The notes: generated by a model not told the origin, from the sequence alone. A stretch of DNA of 64,000 bases from Bacillus sp. SKDU12 (GCF_010093085.1 NZ_MSRC01000007.1:496001-560000); one strand, 5' to 3'. Numbered from the stretch's first letter, positions 24,858 to 33,568 are shown. Numbers and translations are program-made.

Positions 24858-25538
24858 ATGAAGCAAAATAAACCGAAATTTCAAGTAGGGGATATCGTAG
24901 TCGTCATTATGTATGGAACAGTCGGCACTGTCACAAAAGTACACCAAATTGATAAACACTATCTTTATGAAGTCAATCATAATGAAGTCTTATACTTTGA
25001 ATCGTCTATTCAGCTTTATAAAGATTATGAAGGTGTCATTGTCGACATGGAAAAACTTGATATTGAGTATGAATTCCTTATTGGGGATGTCGTTTATGTA
25101 AAAGATTATGGAAAAGAACTCTTTCGCATTATTGGCCATAGAACAGAAATTTGGAGATATTTAGAAGATGGGTGGGAAGATATCATTTATGAGCTGACTC
25201 GTTTAAAGGATGGAGAGTGGCTTGAAACGGAGGAAGAGGATCTCACGCTGGTGCTGAGAAAATATGAAATGGACCAGTTTGTCCATCAGCTTTTGTTTGT
25301 CCACTATGTCGGAGAAACTGGCCATGAGATCGGCGAAGATATTGCATCGTCTGCTCTTCTTCAGTTTGAAGGCGATGGTGATGATCAAGATACCCTTCAT
25401 ATCCTTGCTGTATCAATTGTAGATGAGCTTCTGGATATTTATAATGACTACAAAATTTTGTACGACATGTTTCAAGATGAAGAATATAAAGATATGATGA
25501 TTTTTGTTTTGGAAAGTTTAAAAGAGCATTTTAGTTAG
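24858..25538 (+). CDS. yodN: YodN, hypothetical protein
   Basis: A 226-residue acidic protein with no signal or membrane span. The N-terminal ~100 residues contain two SH3-like beta-barrel stretches: FQVGDIVVVIMYGTVGTVTK and FLIGDVVYVKDYGKELFRII. The C-terminal half is helical and acidic (LLQFEGDGDDQDTLHIL). By position it is YodN of 168; function unknown. The start is ATG 24858 after GAGGGGGAG. A small minus-strand gene overlaps its last codons. Confidence 0.72.
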   Translation: MKQNKPKFQVGDIVVVIMYGTVGTVTKVHQIDKHYLYEVNHNEVLYFESSIQLYKDYEGVIVDMEKLDIEYEFLIGDVVYVKDYGKELFRIIGHRTEIWRYLEDGWEDIIYELTRLKDGEWLETEEEDLTLVLRKYEMDQFVHQLLFVHYVGETGHEIGEDIASSALLQFEGDGDDQDTLHILAVSIVDELLDIYNDYKILYDMFQDEEYKDMMIFVLESLKEHFS

Positions 25539-25678
25539 TTTGCGAATAAACGGATCAAAACATATAAAAAATAAGGCAGACAGCCCCAAATCATTACATG
25601 TGTCATTTTTTTGAGCGTTTTTTCCATGAGAATATCAAATCTGTCTCCGTCCAGTGCTTCCATCATTTTAGCAATCAT
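25535..25678 (-). CDS. 47-residue membrane miniprotein
   Basis: GGGAGGC on the minus strand precedes an ATG (25678) that opens MIAKMMEALDGDRFDILM, then EKTLKKMTHVMIWG and a hydrophobic tail CLPYFLYVLIRLFAN. One C-terminal membrane span after an amphipathic head. It converges on yodN and overlaps the yodN stop region by four bases, with no terminator between. The good ribosome binding site and coherent composition support it. Function unknown. Confidence 0.62.
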   Translation of the reverse strand: MIAKMMEALDGDRFDILMEKTLKKMTHVMIWGCLPYFLYVLIRLFAN

Positions 25679-25797
25679 TTTCGTTAGCCTCCCATGGCTT
25701 GTTTTTATTCAATGTATATGACTGAAAGAATTGTTTAGAACCCGGGTATAATTCAGCCTGTTTTTTCATAAAACATAAAAAAGGAGGCGGTACGGAG

Positions 25798-25974
25798 ATG
25801 AAAGAAATAGATCTTGTAATTGATACGGAAGAAATCGCTGAATTTTTTTACAGAGAGCTTGCAAGACGGGGCTACATACCGGGTGAGAATGAGCTGTTTG
25901 AAATCGCCGATATTACCTTTGATTATTTGATAGAAAAATGTATGATAGATGAAGAGCTGGATGAAGATGATTGA
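25798..25974 (+). CDS. yozD: YozD-type acidic small protein
   Basis: A 58-residue very acidic protein: MKEIDLVIDTEEIAEFFYRE, then GYIPGENELFEIAD and a tail CMIDEELDEDD. It matches YozD of B. subtilis (unknown function). AAGGAGGCGG precedes the ATG. A GC-rich terminator follows at once, so it is transcribed alone. Confidence 0.82.
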   Translation: MKEIDLVIDTEEIAEFFYRELARRGYIPGENELFEIADITFDYLIEKCMIDEELDEDD

Positions 25975-25981
25975 GGCTTAG

Positions 25982-26008
25982 AACCGGAGCGGTTAGCTCC
26001 GGTTTTGT
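25982..26008 (+). terminator. Terminator after yozD
   Basis: AACCGGAGC and GCTCCGGTT around GGTTA, then TTGTT. Confidence 0.75.
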
Positions 26009-26050
26009 TATTCGTGTTCTATGACTTCTGTGAAAAACGAGGTGATCTAA

Positions 26051-26665
26051 TTGTTGTACAAGCCCGTTAGTCTGTTTCTTTTCTTTCTTTTTCTAGCTGC
26101 GGTCATTCATACAAATGCTGTTCAATCTGCAGATGAAGCGATAAGTAAGGCAGCTATTTTGATCCGTCAGCCATGGATTAATGATGTCATGAAAGGGATC
26201 TCACATCTTGGTACTTCTTCTTTCCTGCTCCCTCTTATCGTAATCATTGGAGCCGGTCTGTTTTTTTACAGAAAAACATGGCATGGTCTTTTGATTCTCT
26301 TGGGATTCGGGGCCGATCGACTGTTAAACACAGTCTTCAAAGAATGGATTGAACGAATGAGGCCTGACTTTGCGCCATTGGTTCATGAATCATCCTTCAG
26401 CTTTCCGAGCGGCCACTCTATGAACGCTGCCTATGTCTACCCAGTCGCTGCTTACTTTTTCATAAAACATTTCCCGTTTTTGACCAAACATAAAAAAATA
26501 GTATATACCATTGCTGGTGTCATTACAGTTTTGGTCGGCATAAGCAGGGTCTATCTGGGGGTTCATTTTGTGACAGACGTGTTAGGAGGCTTTAGCTTCG
26601 GCTTATTTCTGTTTTTCCTAGTAAAAGGTTTTGGCGAAAAGATGAAGTTGTTTCGACAAAAATAG
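26051..26665 (+). CDS. yodM: PAP2-family membrane phosphatase YodM (PgpB type)
   Basis: A 204-residue polytopic membrane protein. The three PAP2 phosphatase motifs are KEWIERMRPDF (KxxxxxxRP), SFPSGHSMN (PSGH) and SRVYLGVHFVTDVLGG (SRxxxxxHxxxD). The B. subtilis PgpB described structurally is this protein; it dephosphorylates phosphatidylglycerol phosphate and undecaprenyl pyrophosphate outside the membrane. The start is TTG 26051 after GAGGTGATC; a second TTG follows immediately. Confidence 0.92.
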   Translation: MLYKPVSLFLFFLFLAAVIHTNAVQSADEAISKAAILIRQPWINDVMKGISHLGTSSFLLPLIVIIGAGLFFYRKTWHGLLILLGFGADRLLNTVFKEWIERMRPDFAPLVHESSFSFPSGHSMNAAYVYPVAAYFFIKHFPFLTKHKKIVYTIAGVITVLVGISRVYLGVHFVTDVLGGFSFGLFLFFLVKGFGEKMKLFRQK

Positions 26666-26722
26666 AGAGAGGAGAACGTGGCAAAAACGCTAATATGTTA
26701 AAGAAATAAAAGGGAGGGGATC

Positions 26723-27040
26723 TTGATGATGTTATCCGTGTTTAAAAAGAAGTCTTGTTTCTATGACGTGACAATATTCCAAACACCCCGATTTGGCGAA
26801 AAAAAGGGCTATAGAGCCGTCTATCGAACTGAACTCAACGGGAGCGATCATCAAGACGTACTGAAAAGAGCATTTTCTTTGTTTAATGTATTTGACACCG
26901 TTCCAAGTGATTATGTTGCGAGATTTATGGCCACAGGGGACGTGATTCTGATTGATGAAGGCAGAAAAGGAAAAACATATTATAAACTGCTTCCCGCTGG
27001 ATGGAGAAAAATCAATCGTCTGATTGTACAAACGACATAA
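26723..27040 (+). CDS. yodL: YodL, inhibitor of MreB
   Basis: A 105-residue basic cytosolic protein (FYDVTIFQTPRFGEKKGYRA, then FNVFDTVPSDYVARFMATGD). It matches YodL, a sporulation-induced protein shown in B. subtilis to perturb cell width through MreB. AAGGGAGGGG precedes the ATG-ATG start. It lies 58 bp after yodM and is closed by its own terminator. Confidence 0.87.
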   Translation: MMMLSVFKKKSCFYDVTIFQTPRFGEKKGYRAVYRTELNGSDHQDVLKRAFSLFNVFDTVPSDYVARFMATGDVILIDEGRKGKTYYKLLPAGWRKINRLIVQTT

Positions 27041-27046
27041 CAAAAA

Positions 27047-27074
27047 GAAAACTGCGGATTTCCGCAGTTTTCTG
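27047..27074. terminator. Bidirectional terminator after yodL
   Basis: GAAAACTGCGGA and TCCGCAGTTTTC around TT; it also lies just beyond the stop of the convergent small gene. Confidence 0.85.
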
Positions 27075-27078
27075 CAGT

Positions 27079-27204
27079 TTAAGGCTTGCGTTTGGCAGGG
27101 GAATGCTCTTTCTCGTGTGCCTCTTCAGCTGCAATCACGTCTTTTGCAGGTATATGATTGTTCTTTTTTTGGCCGGTGATCCGGTTGCGCTGTTTTTTAC
27201 CCAT
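27079..27204 (-). CDS. 41-residue basic miniprotein
   Basis: GGAAGGAGGGATGAG precedes an ATG (27204) on the minus strand. The product, MGKKQRNRITGQKKNNHIPA then KDVIAAEEAHEKEHSPAKRKP, is hydrophilic, lysine-rich and probably disordered, in the style of small acid-soluble spore proteins, though I cannot match it to one. It converges on yodL with the terminator between. A longer plus-strand frame over the same bases has no ribosome binding site. Confidence 0.7.
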   Translation of the reverse strand: MGKKQRNRITGQKKNNHIPAKDVIAAEEAHEKEHSPAKRKP

Positions 27205-27335
27205 GTCTCATCCCTCCTTCCTGCGGTTAGGTTTTCAAATAACCGGCTCAATTATCCTGTTTTTCTCAGGAAGTGTCCAAACCATTCCGTAACATTTCTT
27301 TTTTTATAATATTCCTTTATAATCAATGCTGAAGT

Positions 27336-27364
27336 TTGTCTCATCATGACATTCGTTGTAAAAT
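27336..27364 (+). promoter_or_regulatory. Candidate promoter for deoD
   Basis: TTGTCT (27336-27341), 17 bp, TAAAAT (27359-27364), 37 bp before the start codon. Confidence 0.45.
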
Positions 27365-27400
27365 GAACGGACTGGATGATAATTTAGAGGAGGATATGAG

Positions 27401-28102
27401 ATGAGTGTACATATAGGTGCTGAAAAAGGCCAAATTGCGGATACAGTGCTTTTGCCGGGAGATCCTCTCAGAGCAAAATTTATCGCTGAAACATATCTAG
27501 AAAATGTAGAATGCTATAATAAAGTCAGAGGCATGTATGGATTTACGGGTACATATAAAGGCAAAAAAATCTCCGTACAAGGTACGGGAATGGGCATTCC
27601 GTCTATTTCAATTTATGTGAATGAATTAATTCAAAGCTATGATGTGCAAAATTTAATAAGAGTAGGCTCTTGCGGTGCTATCCGTAAAGATGTCAAAGTG
27701 CGGGACGTCATTTTGGCTATGACTTCCTCAACTGATTCACAAATGAACAGAGTCGCTTTCGGGAGCATTGATTTCGCGCCTTGCGCAGATTTTGAGCTTC
27801 TGAACAATGCCTATGCTGCTGCCAAGGCTAAAGACGTACCGGTGACTGTAGGAAGCGTATTTACAGCTGATCAGTTCTACAACGACGATTCGCAAATTGA
27901 AAAGCTTGCAAAATACGGAGTGCTTGGCGTTGAGATGGAAACGACTGCACTATATACATTAGCGGCGAAACACGGAAGAAAAGCGCTGTCAATTCTCACC
28001 GTGAGCGATCACGTATTAACAGGAGAAGAAACGACAGCGGAAGAGCGTCAAACGACATTTCATGATATGATAGAAGTGGCTTTACATTCCGTATCACAAT
28101 AA
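27401..28102 (+). CDS. deoD: Purine nucleoside phosphorylase (DeoD type)
   Basis: A 233-residue hexameric-type purine nucleoside phosphorylase, splitting purine (deoxy)ribonucleosides with phosphate. Motifs: [51 protein letters not shown] and the catalytic Asp in [18 protein letters not shown] precedes the ATG. It is transcribed alone, between yodL and yodJ, with a weak hairpin AAGAGGC/GCCTCTT after the stop. Confidence 0.97.
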   Translation: MSVHIGAEKGQIADTVLLPGDPLRAKFIAETYLENVECYNKVRGMYGFTGTYKGKKISVQGTGMGIPSISIYVNELIQSYDVQNLIRVGSCGAIRKDVKVRDVILAMTSSTDSQMNRVAFGSIDFAPCADFELLNNAYAAAKAKDVPVTVGSVFTADQFYNDDSQIEKLAKYGVLGVEMETTALYTLAAKHGRKALSILTVSDHVLTGEETTAEERQTTFHDMIEVALHSVSQ

Positions 28103-28184
28103 AATAAATCAAGAGGCGTGCTGGATGCCGGCAGCCTCTTCTTTATGAATGCGGAAACGATTGATAAAAGGAAGGTAATGGAGT

Positions 28185-29006
28185 ATGAAAAAGACCGGTA
28201 AGTGGTTCTCGCTGGCAGCCGCTCTGAGTGTGACGGCATTAGTCGGAGCCGGATGCAGCATGTCAAACGGAGATGCTCAAAAGGATACGAAAACCACAGC
28301 AGAAACAAAGCAAACAGAACAAAAAACAGCTGACAGCAAAAAAGCAAACACTCAGGACAGTGCGTTTTCATTGGAAAGCAAATATTTCAATGATGTTAAA
28401 AAGGTGGACGGTCTGGAAACCATTCAAAATCCAGAAAACATCCTTGCGCTCGTCAATAAACAATACGCATTGCCAGGAAACTATGAGCCTAGTGATCTAG
28501 TCATTCCTGATGTAGAGTTTTCTTTTGCGGAAAAGATTCAAAAACGTTATATCAGAAAGGAAGCGGCCGACGCATTAAAAACGTTGTTCGATGCTGCGAA
28601 AAAGGAAGGCTATGAACTGGCAGCTGTCTCAGGCTACCGTGCATATGACAGACAGAAAGTCATTTTTGATAACGAAGTCAGCTTAAAAGGGGAAAAGAAG
28701 GCAAGGGAAGCGGTCGCTTATCCAGGAGAAAGCGAGCACCAAACAGGACTTGCGATGGATATCTCAAGCCGAAGCAATGGTTTCGAGTTAAATGAAGCAT
28801 TTGGCGGTACGGCCGATGGAAAATGGGTTCAGGACAATGCTTATAAATATGGCTTTATCATTCGCTATCCGAAAGATAAAGAAGATATTACGAAATATGA
28901 GTATGAGCCATGGCATCTGCGCTATGTAGGCAAAAAGGCAGCAAAGGTCATTCATGATCATGATTTAACGCTGGAAGAGTACTTTGAAAAAGTGAAGAAA
29001 ATTTAA
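28185..29006 (+). CDS. yodJ: VanY-type carboxypeptidase lipoprotein YodJ
   Basis: A 273-residue lipoprotein: signal with lipobox LVGAGC (Cys25), a Thr/Lys/Gln-rich linker of ~45 residues, then a peptidase M15B domain. Zinc-site motifs are SGYRAYDRQ, SEHQTGLAMDIS (HxxxxxxD) and EPWHLRYVG (second His). The family cleaves the terminal D-Ala (or D-amino acid) of peptidoglycan peptides. GGTAATGGAG precedes the ATG. Monocistronic with a strong terminator. Confidence 0.9.
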   Translation: MKKTGKWFSLAAALSVTALVGAGCSMSNGDAQKDTKTTAETKQTEQKTADSKKANTQDSAFSLESKYFNDVKKVDGLETIQNPENILALVNKQYALPGNYEPSDLVIPDVEFSFAEKIQKRYIRKEAADALKTLFDAAKKEGYELAAVSGYRAYDRQKVIFDNEVSLKGEKKAREAVAYPGESEHQTGLAMDISSRSNGFELNEAFGGTADGKWVQDNAYKYGFIIRYPKDKEDITKYEYEPWHLRYVGKKAAKVIHDHDLTLEEYFEKVKKI

Positions 29007-29011
29007 AAGGA

Positions 29012-29042
29012 AAAGCCCGCTTACGATGAATAAGCGGGCTTC
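29012..29042. terminator. Bidirectional terminator yodJ/yodI
   Basis: AAGCCCGCTTA and TAAGCGGGCTT around a 7-base loop. Confidence 0.8.
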
Positions 29043-29064
29043 ATTGTGTCTGGTTGTTTCATGA

Positions 29065-29316
29065 TTACCAGAAGAATAAACCAGCCAGAGCGACCCCTGT
29101 AATTAAACCGAGGGAAATACCGTAAGCCGCTCCATAACCCCAATAACCGCCCCAATACCCGTAACCGAAACCTCTTGGCCCTCCGCCGGTCGGAGCTATA
29201 AAAACTCTGTCTCTTGTGACACGGGTAATTTTGCCGACGTGAACTCTTCCGCCTCTCTCTGTAATCCTGACAACTCTACCTTGATGGTTTCTGCAAAGAT
29301 GATAATATCTTTCCAA
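29065..29316 (-). CDS. yodI: YodI, spore coat-type glycine/tyrosine-rich protein
   Basis: An 83-residue protein from TTG 29316, eight bases after AGGAGGG; a longer reading from 29352 ignores the ribosome binding site. Residues 1-45 have an SH3/YlxR-like HQGRVVRITERGGRVHVGK, then GFGYGYWGGYWGYGAAYG, then a hydrophobic end GLITGVALAGLFFW. YodI is a known spore coat protein in B. subtilis. Confidence 0.8.
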   Translation of the reverse strand: MERYYHLCRNHQGRVVRITERGGRVHVGKITRVTRDRVFIAPTGGGPRGFGYGYWGGYWGYGAAYGISLGLITGVALAGLFFW

Positions 29317-29403
29317 TATTGTTTCCCTCCTATCCTGACTTTCTATCAGCATATGATAGATGGGAGAAAAAGGTTGGACGAAAACAGGGGGGGATTCGCC
29401 GTT

Positions 29404-30105
29404 TTACTTGTGCGCGATAAAGATACAATGCCCTAAATACTCACTATATATCTGCATGAGTTCATAATGTGTTTGCAGCGTATCATAATAAATAGGAGCA
29501 ATCGATTGCGATAAATCCATTTCTGTCGTTGGTTCAAATTCCATGTCATCCGGAAGAAGTGTTATCGCCTCAGTCCTTTGAAAGCCACAAGACTTCAAGG
29601 TTTTATGCCACTCAGCTTCTTCATGTAAGCAAGTAAAACCGTAGAAATCCATCATTTGCTTTTTTTCTGCTGGGGGCATTGGTTTTTTTAAGGCTGCTTC
29701 TATACCAATCAGCATCCCGCCGGGGGTTAATACTCTTGCAATTTCTTGAAGAGAGGATGTCAGATCGGAAAAACTGAGGACCGATTCTGACAGGATGCAG
29801 GAAAAGGACTCAGAAGAAAATGGGAGGTGTTCCAGCTCTGCCTGATATGCAGGGATGGCAAGCCCTTCATTTGTAAATCTATTTTTCGCTTTCTGAAGCA
29901 TAATAGGGTCTTTATCAACGACTGTTACAGGATACAGTAAATGTCCTAAGTAAGCCGCGGTTTGGCCTGTTCCGCATCCGGCATCAAGAATCGGCTGATT
30001 CGGGGAAAGTGCAGCCTTTTGCAAGATTGCTTTTGAAAAAGCCAGCCCGCCCGGATGTGCTCCAGCGACACCGAATAAGGACAGCATTTCTAAATATCGG
30101 CTCAA
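29404..30105 (-). CDS. yodH: Class I SAM methyltransferase YodH
   Basis: A 233-residue Methyltransf_11-type enzyme. Motif I is ILDAGCGTGQTAAYL, the acidic loop VVDKDP, and the post-motifs SCILSESVLSFSD and RVLTPGGMLIGIEAAL. Small-molecule substrate unknown. The start is TTG 30105, seven bases after AAAGGAGGATTC; an ATG nine codons upstream lacks a ribosome binding site. Confidence 0.85.
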   Translation of the reverse strand: MSRYLEMLSLFGVAGAHPGGLAFSKAILQKAALSPNQPILDAGCGTGQTAAYLGHLLYPVTVVDKDPIMLQKAKNRFTNEGLAIPAYQAELEHLPFSSESFSCILSESVLSFSDLTSSLQEIARVLTPGGMLIGIEAALKKPMPPAEKKQMMDFYGFTCLHEEAEWHKTLKSCGFQRTEAITLLPDDMEFEPTTEMDLSQSIAPIYYDTLQTHYELMQIYSEYLGHCIFIAHK

Positions 30106-30257
30106 TATTGAATCCTCCTTTTTCCTTATCATATGTCGTATAAAGGTATAGGTTTATGAAAAGCGAAAGAAGGGCGTTTCTCTTTCATTTCTGCTCCGAG
30201 TTGACGAATAAGGATTCGTCCATGATAATATTGTAAGAAGAAAAAGGTGGTGTTTAA

Positions 30258-31658
30258 TTGAAACGGCAATTAAAACTGTTTTTTATTGTGCTGATCACTG
30301 CGGTTGTCGCTTCAGCGCTTACTTTGTTTATTACGGGCAATTCAAGCATCCTAGGCCAAAAATCAGCAGGCACAGGAGACAGCAAGTTCGGCAAATTAAA
30401 TAAAGCGTATGAGCAAATCAAAAGTGATTATTACCAAAAAACAGACGATGACAAATTAGTAGACGGAGCAATTAAAGGAATGATTCAATCTCTGGATGAT
30501 CCGTATTCCACGTATATGGATCAAGAGGCAGCAAAATCATTCGACGAGACGATTTCTGCATCCTTTGAAGGAATCGGGGCCCAAGTAGAGGAGAAAGACG
30601 GAAACATCCTTATTGTGTCGCCCATTAAAGGTTCTCCTGCTGAAAAAGCCGGAATCAAACCAAGGGACCAAATCCTAAAGGTTGACGGCAAAAGCGTCAA
30701 AGGTATGAATGTAAATGAAGCTGTTGCTTTAATCCGCGGCAAGAAGGGCTCAAAAGTGAAGCTTGAGCTGAACAGAGCCGGAGTCGGAAATATCGATCTT
30801 TCCATTAAGCGCGATACCATTCCTGTAGAAACCGTCTATTCAGAGATGAAAGACAATAACATCGGCGAAATCCAAATCACTTCTTTCTCTGAGACAACTG
30901 CTAAAGAGCTGACGGATGCGATTGACGGTTTAGAGAAAAAAGGCGCCAAAGGCTATATTTTAGACTTAAGGGGCAACCCGGGCGGCTTAATGGAGCAGGC
31001 GATTGCAATGAGCAACCTGTTTATTGACAAGGGTAAAAACATCATGCAGGTTGAATATAAAAACGGCTCAAAAGAAGTCATGAAGGCTGAAAAAGAACGA
31101 AAAGTCACTAAGCCGACCGTCGTTTTAGTTAATGACGGCACAGCAAGCGCTGCGGAAATTATGGCAGCTGCCCTTCATGAATCGTCAGGCATACCGTTAA
31201 TCGGTGAAACGACGTTTGGCAAAGGCACAGTGCAAACAGCAAAAGAATATGATGATGGCTCCAACGTCAAGCTGACAGTTGCTAAATGGCTGACTGCCGA
31301 CGGCGAATGGATTCACAAAAAAGGAATTAAACCTCAAGTGAAAGCAGAACTGCCTGATTACGCGAAGCTGCCGTATTTGGACGCGGATAAAACGTATAAA
31401 TCAGGTGATTCAGGCACAAACGTCAAAGTTGCACAGCAAATGCTCAAAGCACTTGGCTACAAGGTAAAGGTTAACAGTTCGTTTGACCAGGACTTTGTAT
31501 CTGCCGTTAAACAGTTCCAGAAAAAAGAGAAGCTGAAAGAAACAGGCATACTGACTGGCGATACAACAACAAAGTTAATGACAGAACTTCAAAAAAAGCT
31601 GTCTAATAATGATACGCAAATGGAAACAGCAATTAAAAAACTGAAAAAAGAAATGTAA
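30258..31658 (+). CDS. ctpA: C-terminal processing protease CtpA (S41)
   Basis: A 466-residue exported serine protease: N-terminal signal anchor (LKLFFIVLITAVVASALTLF), a PDZ domain around 95-180 (GIGAQVEEKDGNILIVSPI, GSPAEKAGIKPRDQIL), the S41 core with catalytic Ser in GTASAAEIMAAAL and Lys in GETTFGKGTVQ, and a C-terminal peptidoglycan-binding domain (VKVAQQMLKALGY). The domain set and length are those of B. subtilis CtpA, paralogue of the spore protease CtpB. The start is TTG 30258 after AAGGTGGTG. Confidence 0.93.
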   Translation: MKRQLKLFFIVLITAVVASALTLFITGNSSILGQKSAGTGDSKFGKLNKAYEQIKSDYYQKTDDDKLVDGAIKGMIQSLDDPYSTYMDQEAAKSFDETISASFEGIGAQVEEKDGNILIVSPIKGSPAEKAGIKPRDQILKVDGKSVKGMNVNEAVALIRGKKGSKVKLELNRAGVGNIDLSIKRDTIPVETVYSEMKDNNIGEIQITSFSETTAKELTDAIDGLEKKGAKGYILDLRGNPGGLMEQAIAMSNLFIDKGKNIMQVEYKNGSKEVMKAEKERKVTKPTVVLVNDGTASAAEIMAAALHESSGIPLIGETTFGKGTVQTAKEYDDGSNVKLTVAKWLTADGEWIHKKGIKPQVKAELPDYAKLPYLDADKTYKSGDSGTNVKVAQQMLKALGYKVKVNSSFDQDFVSAVKQFQKKEKLKETGILTGDTTTKLMTELQKKLSNNDTQMETAIKKLKKEM

Positions 31659-31697
31659 AAAAACCATACGCGGCAGCCGCCGCGTATGGTTTTTTTA
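31657..31697. terminator. Bidirectional terminator ctpA/yodF
   Basis: AAAAACCATACGCGGC and GCCGCGTATGGTTTTT make a 16-bp stem. Confidence 0.92.
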
Positions 31698-33185
31698 TGC
31701 ACCCTTTTGATTCGGATTAGCATCTTGTTTTTTACCAAATAACCCTTCAATAACAGGATTGGATCCTGCCTTTTGAACGAAAAGCGGATTCAAAATAACG
31801 ACAGCGATCATGTTGGCGGCCAATCCCCAGAATCCTTCATAAATCCCATGTGCGGATTGAGTGGTATACACAATAAACGTAACTGCAAGGCCGACTAATA
31901 ATCCGATAACCGTCGCTTCTTTCGATTGATGCTTCCAGAATAGGCTGACAACAATTGCCGGGAAGATTTGAACCATTCCGGATACACCTAATAGCTGGAG
32001 TGTCACTAAGGCAGTCGGGAAAAGCATTCCGAACAGAAGCGCAAGACCGATGACTACAAACACCATTGAACGTGTGACTAAGGTCAGCCTGCTTTGAGAC
32101 ACATTCGGATGAATTAAATCACGGTACAAGTTATTGGCGAATAAATTGGATGCTCCGATCGCCATGATCGAACAAGGAATCAAAGAAGCGAGAGCAATTG
32201 TAGCATATGCAAAACCTTGTGCCACGCCGCCGTAAGATGTTTGAATCAAATGAAGCAGCGCCAGTCTTGGATTTGTATCTTCCGGCAGAACAAGAAAGGC
32301 GATAAACCCAAGAAAAATGACCAAAATTAACACAATATTATAAAGCGGTAAAAACATGCTGTTTTTTCTAACTGTCTCGGCGCTTTTTGCTGTGAAAACG
32401 CCTGTAGCGGCATGTGCCCACATAAAAAGTGCTAGAGCGGAAACGATAGATGCTGTGATAAACCAAGGAATGCCTTTTGGCCCTTCTGCAGGTATCGTCA
32501 GCATTTGCGGCGCTTCCTTTACTAACGTGTCAATCATCGGTGTCCAGCCGTTAAAATGAATGAGGGGGAGGGACACCACCATAAACAGCATAATCACCCA
32601 CACTAAAATGTCTTTAATAATCGCTGTAAATGTAGGCCCTTTAATCCCGCTGAAAAATGTGTAAAGAGCAACAAGAATAAATGAAATGATGACAACGAAT
32701 TGTACATTAATATATCCGGTGCCGGCAACTTGAAGCGTATCTTGAATGCCGCTCAGCTGAAGGCAGATATACGGAATAAGCATGAGCACACCGACGATCG
32801 CAACAAGGCTTGCTAAAAGCTTACTGTCAAAACGTTCCCGGGCGTAATCCGCCAGTGTTGTTAATTTATGAACTTTCGCAACTTTCCAAAGTTTTGGCAG
32901 AAAGAAGTAGGCGATAAAGTAAGCCAACACAGAATAAGGGATGGCGAAAAATGCTACACTTCCGCCTGTATAAGCAGTACTGGTCAGCCCTAAAAAAGTA
33001 TAGGCGGTATAGAGGTCAGCACCTACTAAAAACCAGACGAGAAGGCCGCCGAAGCGTCTGCCGCCGACAGACCATTCTTCCACCGAAGTGCGTGAGGATT
33101 TGTCTCTTCCGGCAAGAAATCCGATACAGACCACGGTTAAAACGATAATAGCTGTAATGAGAAGTGCAGTGAGATTCCCTTGCAT
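31695..33185 (-). CDS. yodF: Sodium:solute symporter YodF (SSS family)
   Basis: A 496-residue transporter with about 13 hydrophobic spans. SSS signatures: WSVGGRRFGGLLVWFLVGADLYTAYTF near the N-terminus and the conserved AYATIALASLIPCSIMAIGASNLFANNLYRD segment (read in two parts). The substrate is a nitrogen-containing solute by context. It overlaps the stop of a DUF3311 gene upstream by one base, and a perfect TnrA/GlnR box lies before that gene, fitting the known TnrA dependence of yodF. Confidence 0.92.
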   Translation of the reverse strand: MQGNLTALLITAIIVLTVVCIGFLAGRDKSSRTSVEEWSVGGRRFGGLLVWFLVGADLYTAYTFLGLTSTAYTGGSVAFFAIPYSVLAYFIAYFFLPKLWKVAKVHKLTTLADYARERFDSKLLASLVAIVGVLMLIPYICLQLSGIQDTLQVAGTGYINVQFVVIISFILVALYTFFSGIKGPTFTAIIKDILVWVIMLFMVVSLPLIHFNGWTPMIDTLVKEAPQMLTIPAEGPKGIPWFITASIVSALALFMWAHAATGVFTAKSAETVRKNSMFLPLYNIVLILVIFLGFIAFLVLPEDTNPRLALLHLIQTSYGGVAQGFAYATIALASLIPCSIMAIGASNLFANNLYRDLIHPNVSQSRLTLVTRSMVFVVIGLALLFGMLFPTALVTLQLLGVSGMVQIFPAIVVSLFWKHQSKEATVIGLLVGLAVTFIVYTTQSAHGIYEGFWGLAANMIAVVILNPLFVQKAGSNPVIEGLFGKKQDANPNQKGA

Positions 33186-33385
33186 TATTTAAGTCCTCCA
33201 TCTTTTTTTTGCATTTGATAAATGCCAAACGAGCATAACGGCGTAATGATAATCCACAGCAGCAGCCAAAAGTGGAAAAAAGGAAGGCCGAATAGAATCG
33301 GTTCAATTCGATTCACAAGCGGTAATAATGCAAGTTGTGCGAATGGCAAAAGAATGAGAATAACAATAAGTGCTTTTTTAACCAT
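33185..33385 (-). CDS. DUF3311 small membrane partner of YodF
   Basis: A 66-residue protein with two membrane spans (KALIVILILLPFAQLALLPL and PFFHFWLLLWIIITPLCSFG) and a basic tail YQMQKKDGGLK. It matches DUF3311 small proteins that accompany SSS transporters. CAGGAGG precedes the ATG (33385), and the stop shares a base with the yodF start, so translation is coupled. Probably an accessory subunit. Confidence 0.82.
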   Translation of the reverse strand: MVKKALIVILILLPFAQLALLPLVNRIEPILFGLPFFHFWLLLWIIITPLCSFGIYQMQKKDGGLK

Positions 33386-33429
33386 TTACTTTCCTCCTGA
33401 AACATGATAATGCTCACTATAATAGCAGT

Positions 33430-33446
33430 TGTAAGAAAAGATCACA
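33430..33446. promoter_or_regulatory. TnrA/GlnR operator for the yodF operon
   Basis: TGTAAGAAAAGATCACA fits TGTNA-N7-TNACA exactly, the TnrA/GlnR consensus, about 45 bp upstream of the DUF3311-yodF operon. Confidence 0.85.
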
Positions 33447-33500
33447 AGATAATTATTAGAAAAAAATGATTTTTTCAATTATTTAAACAAAACACATCGT

Positions 33501-33529
33501 TTGCATCCTTTCTTTTAAGGGTTTAAAAT
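33501..33529 (+). promoter_or_regulatory. mhqED promoter
   Basis: TTGCAT (33501-33506), 17 bp, TAAAAT (33524-33529). Confidence 0.6.
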
Positions 33530-33535
33530 AATGGA

Positions 33536-33553
33536 TATCTTGAAATCGAGATA
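33536..33553. promoter_or_regulatory. MhqR-type operator
   Basis: TATCTTGAAATCGAGATA is an 18-bp near-perfect dyad (TATCTYGA / TCGAGATA) directly after the -10, the position and sequence of known MhqR boxes (ATCTCGA-type). Confidence 0.8.
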
Positions 33554-33568
33554 AATAGGAGTGAGAAA

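Noticed and set aside
27001-27309. Plus-strand 102-codon frame overlapping the yodL 3' end
   Set aside because: No start signal; the minus strand carries a better small gene with a strong ribosome binding site.
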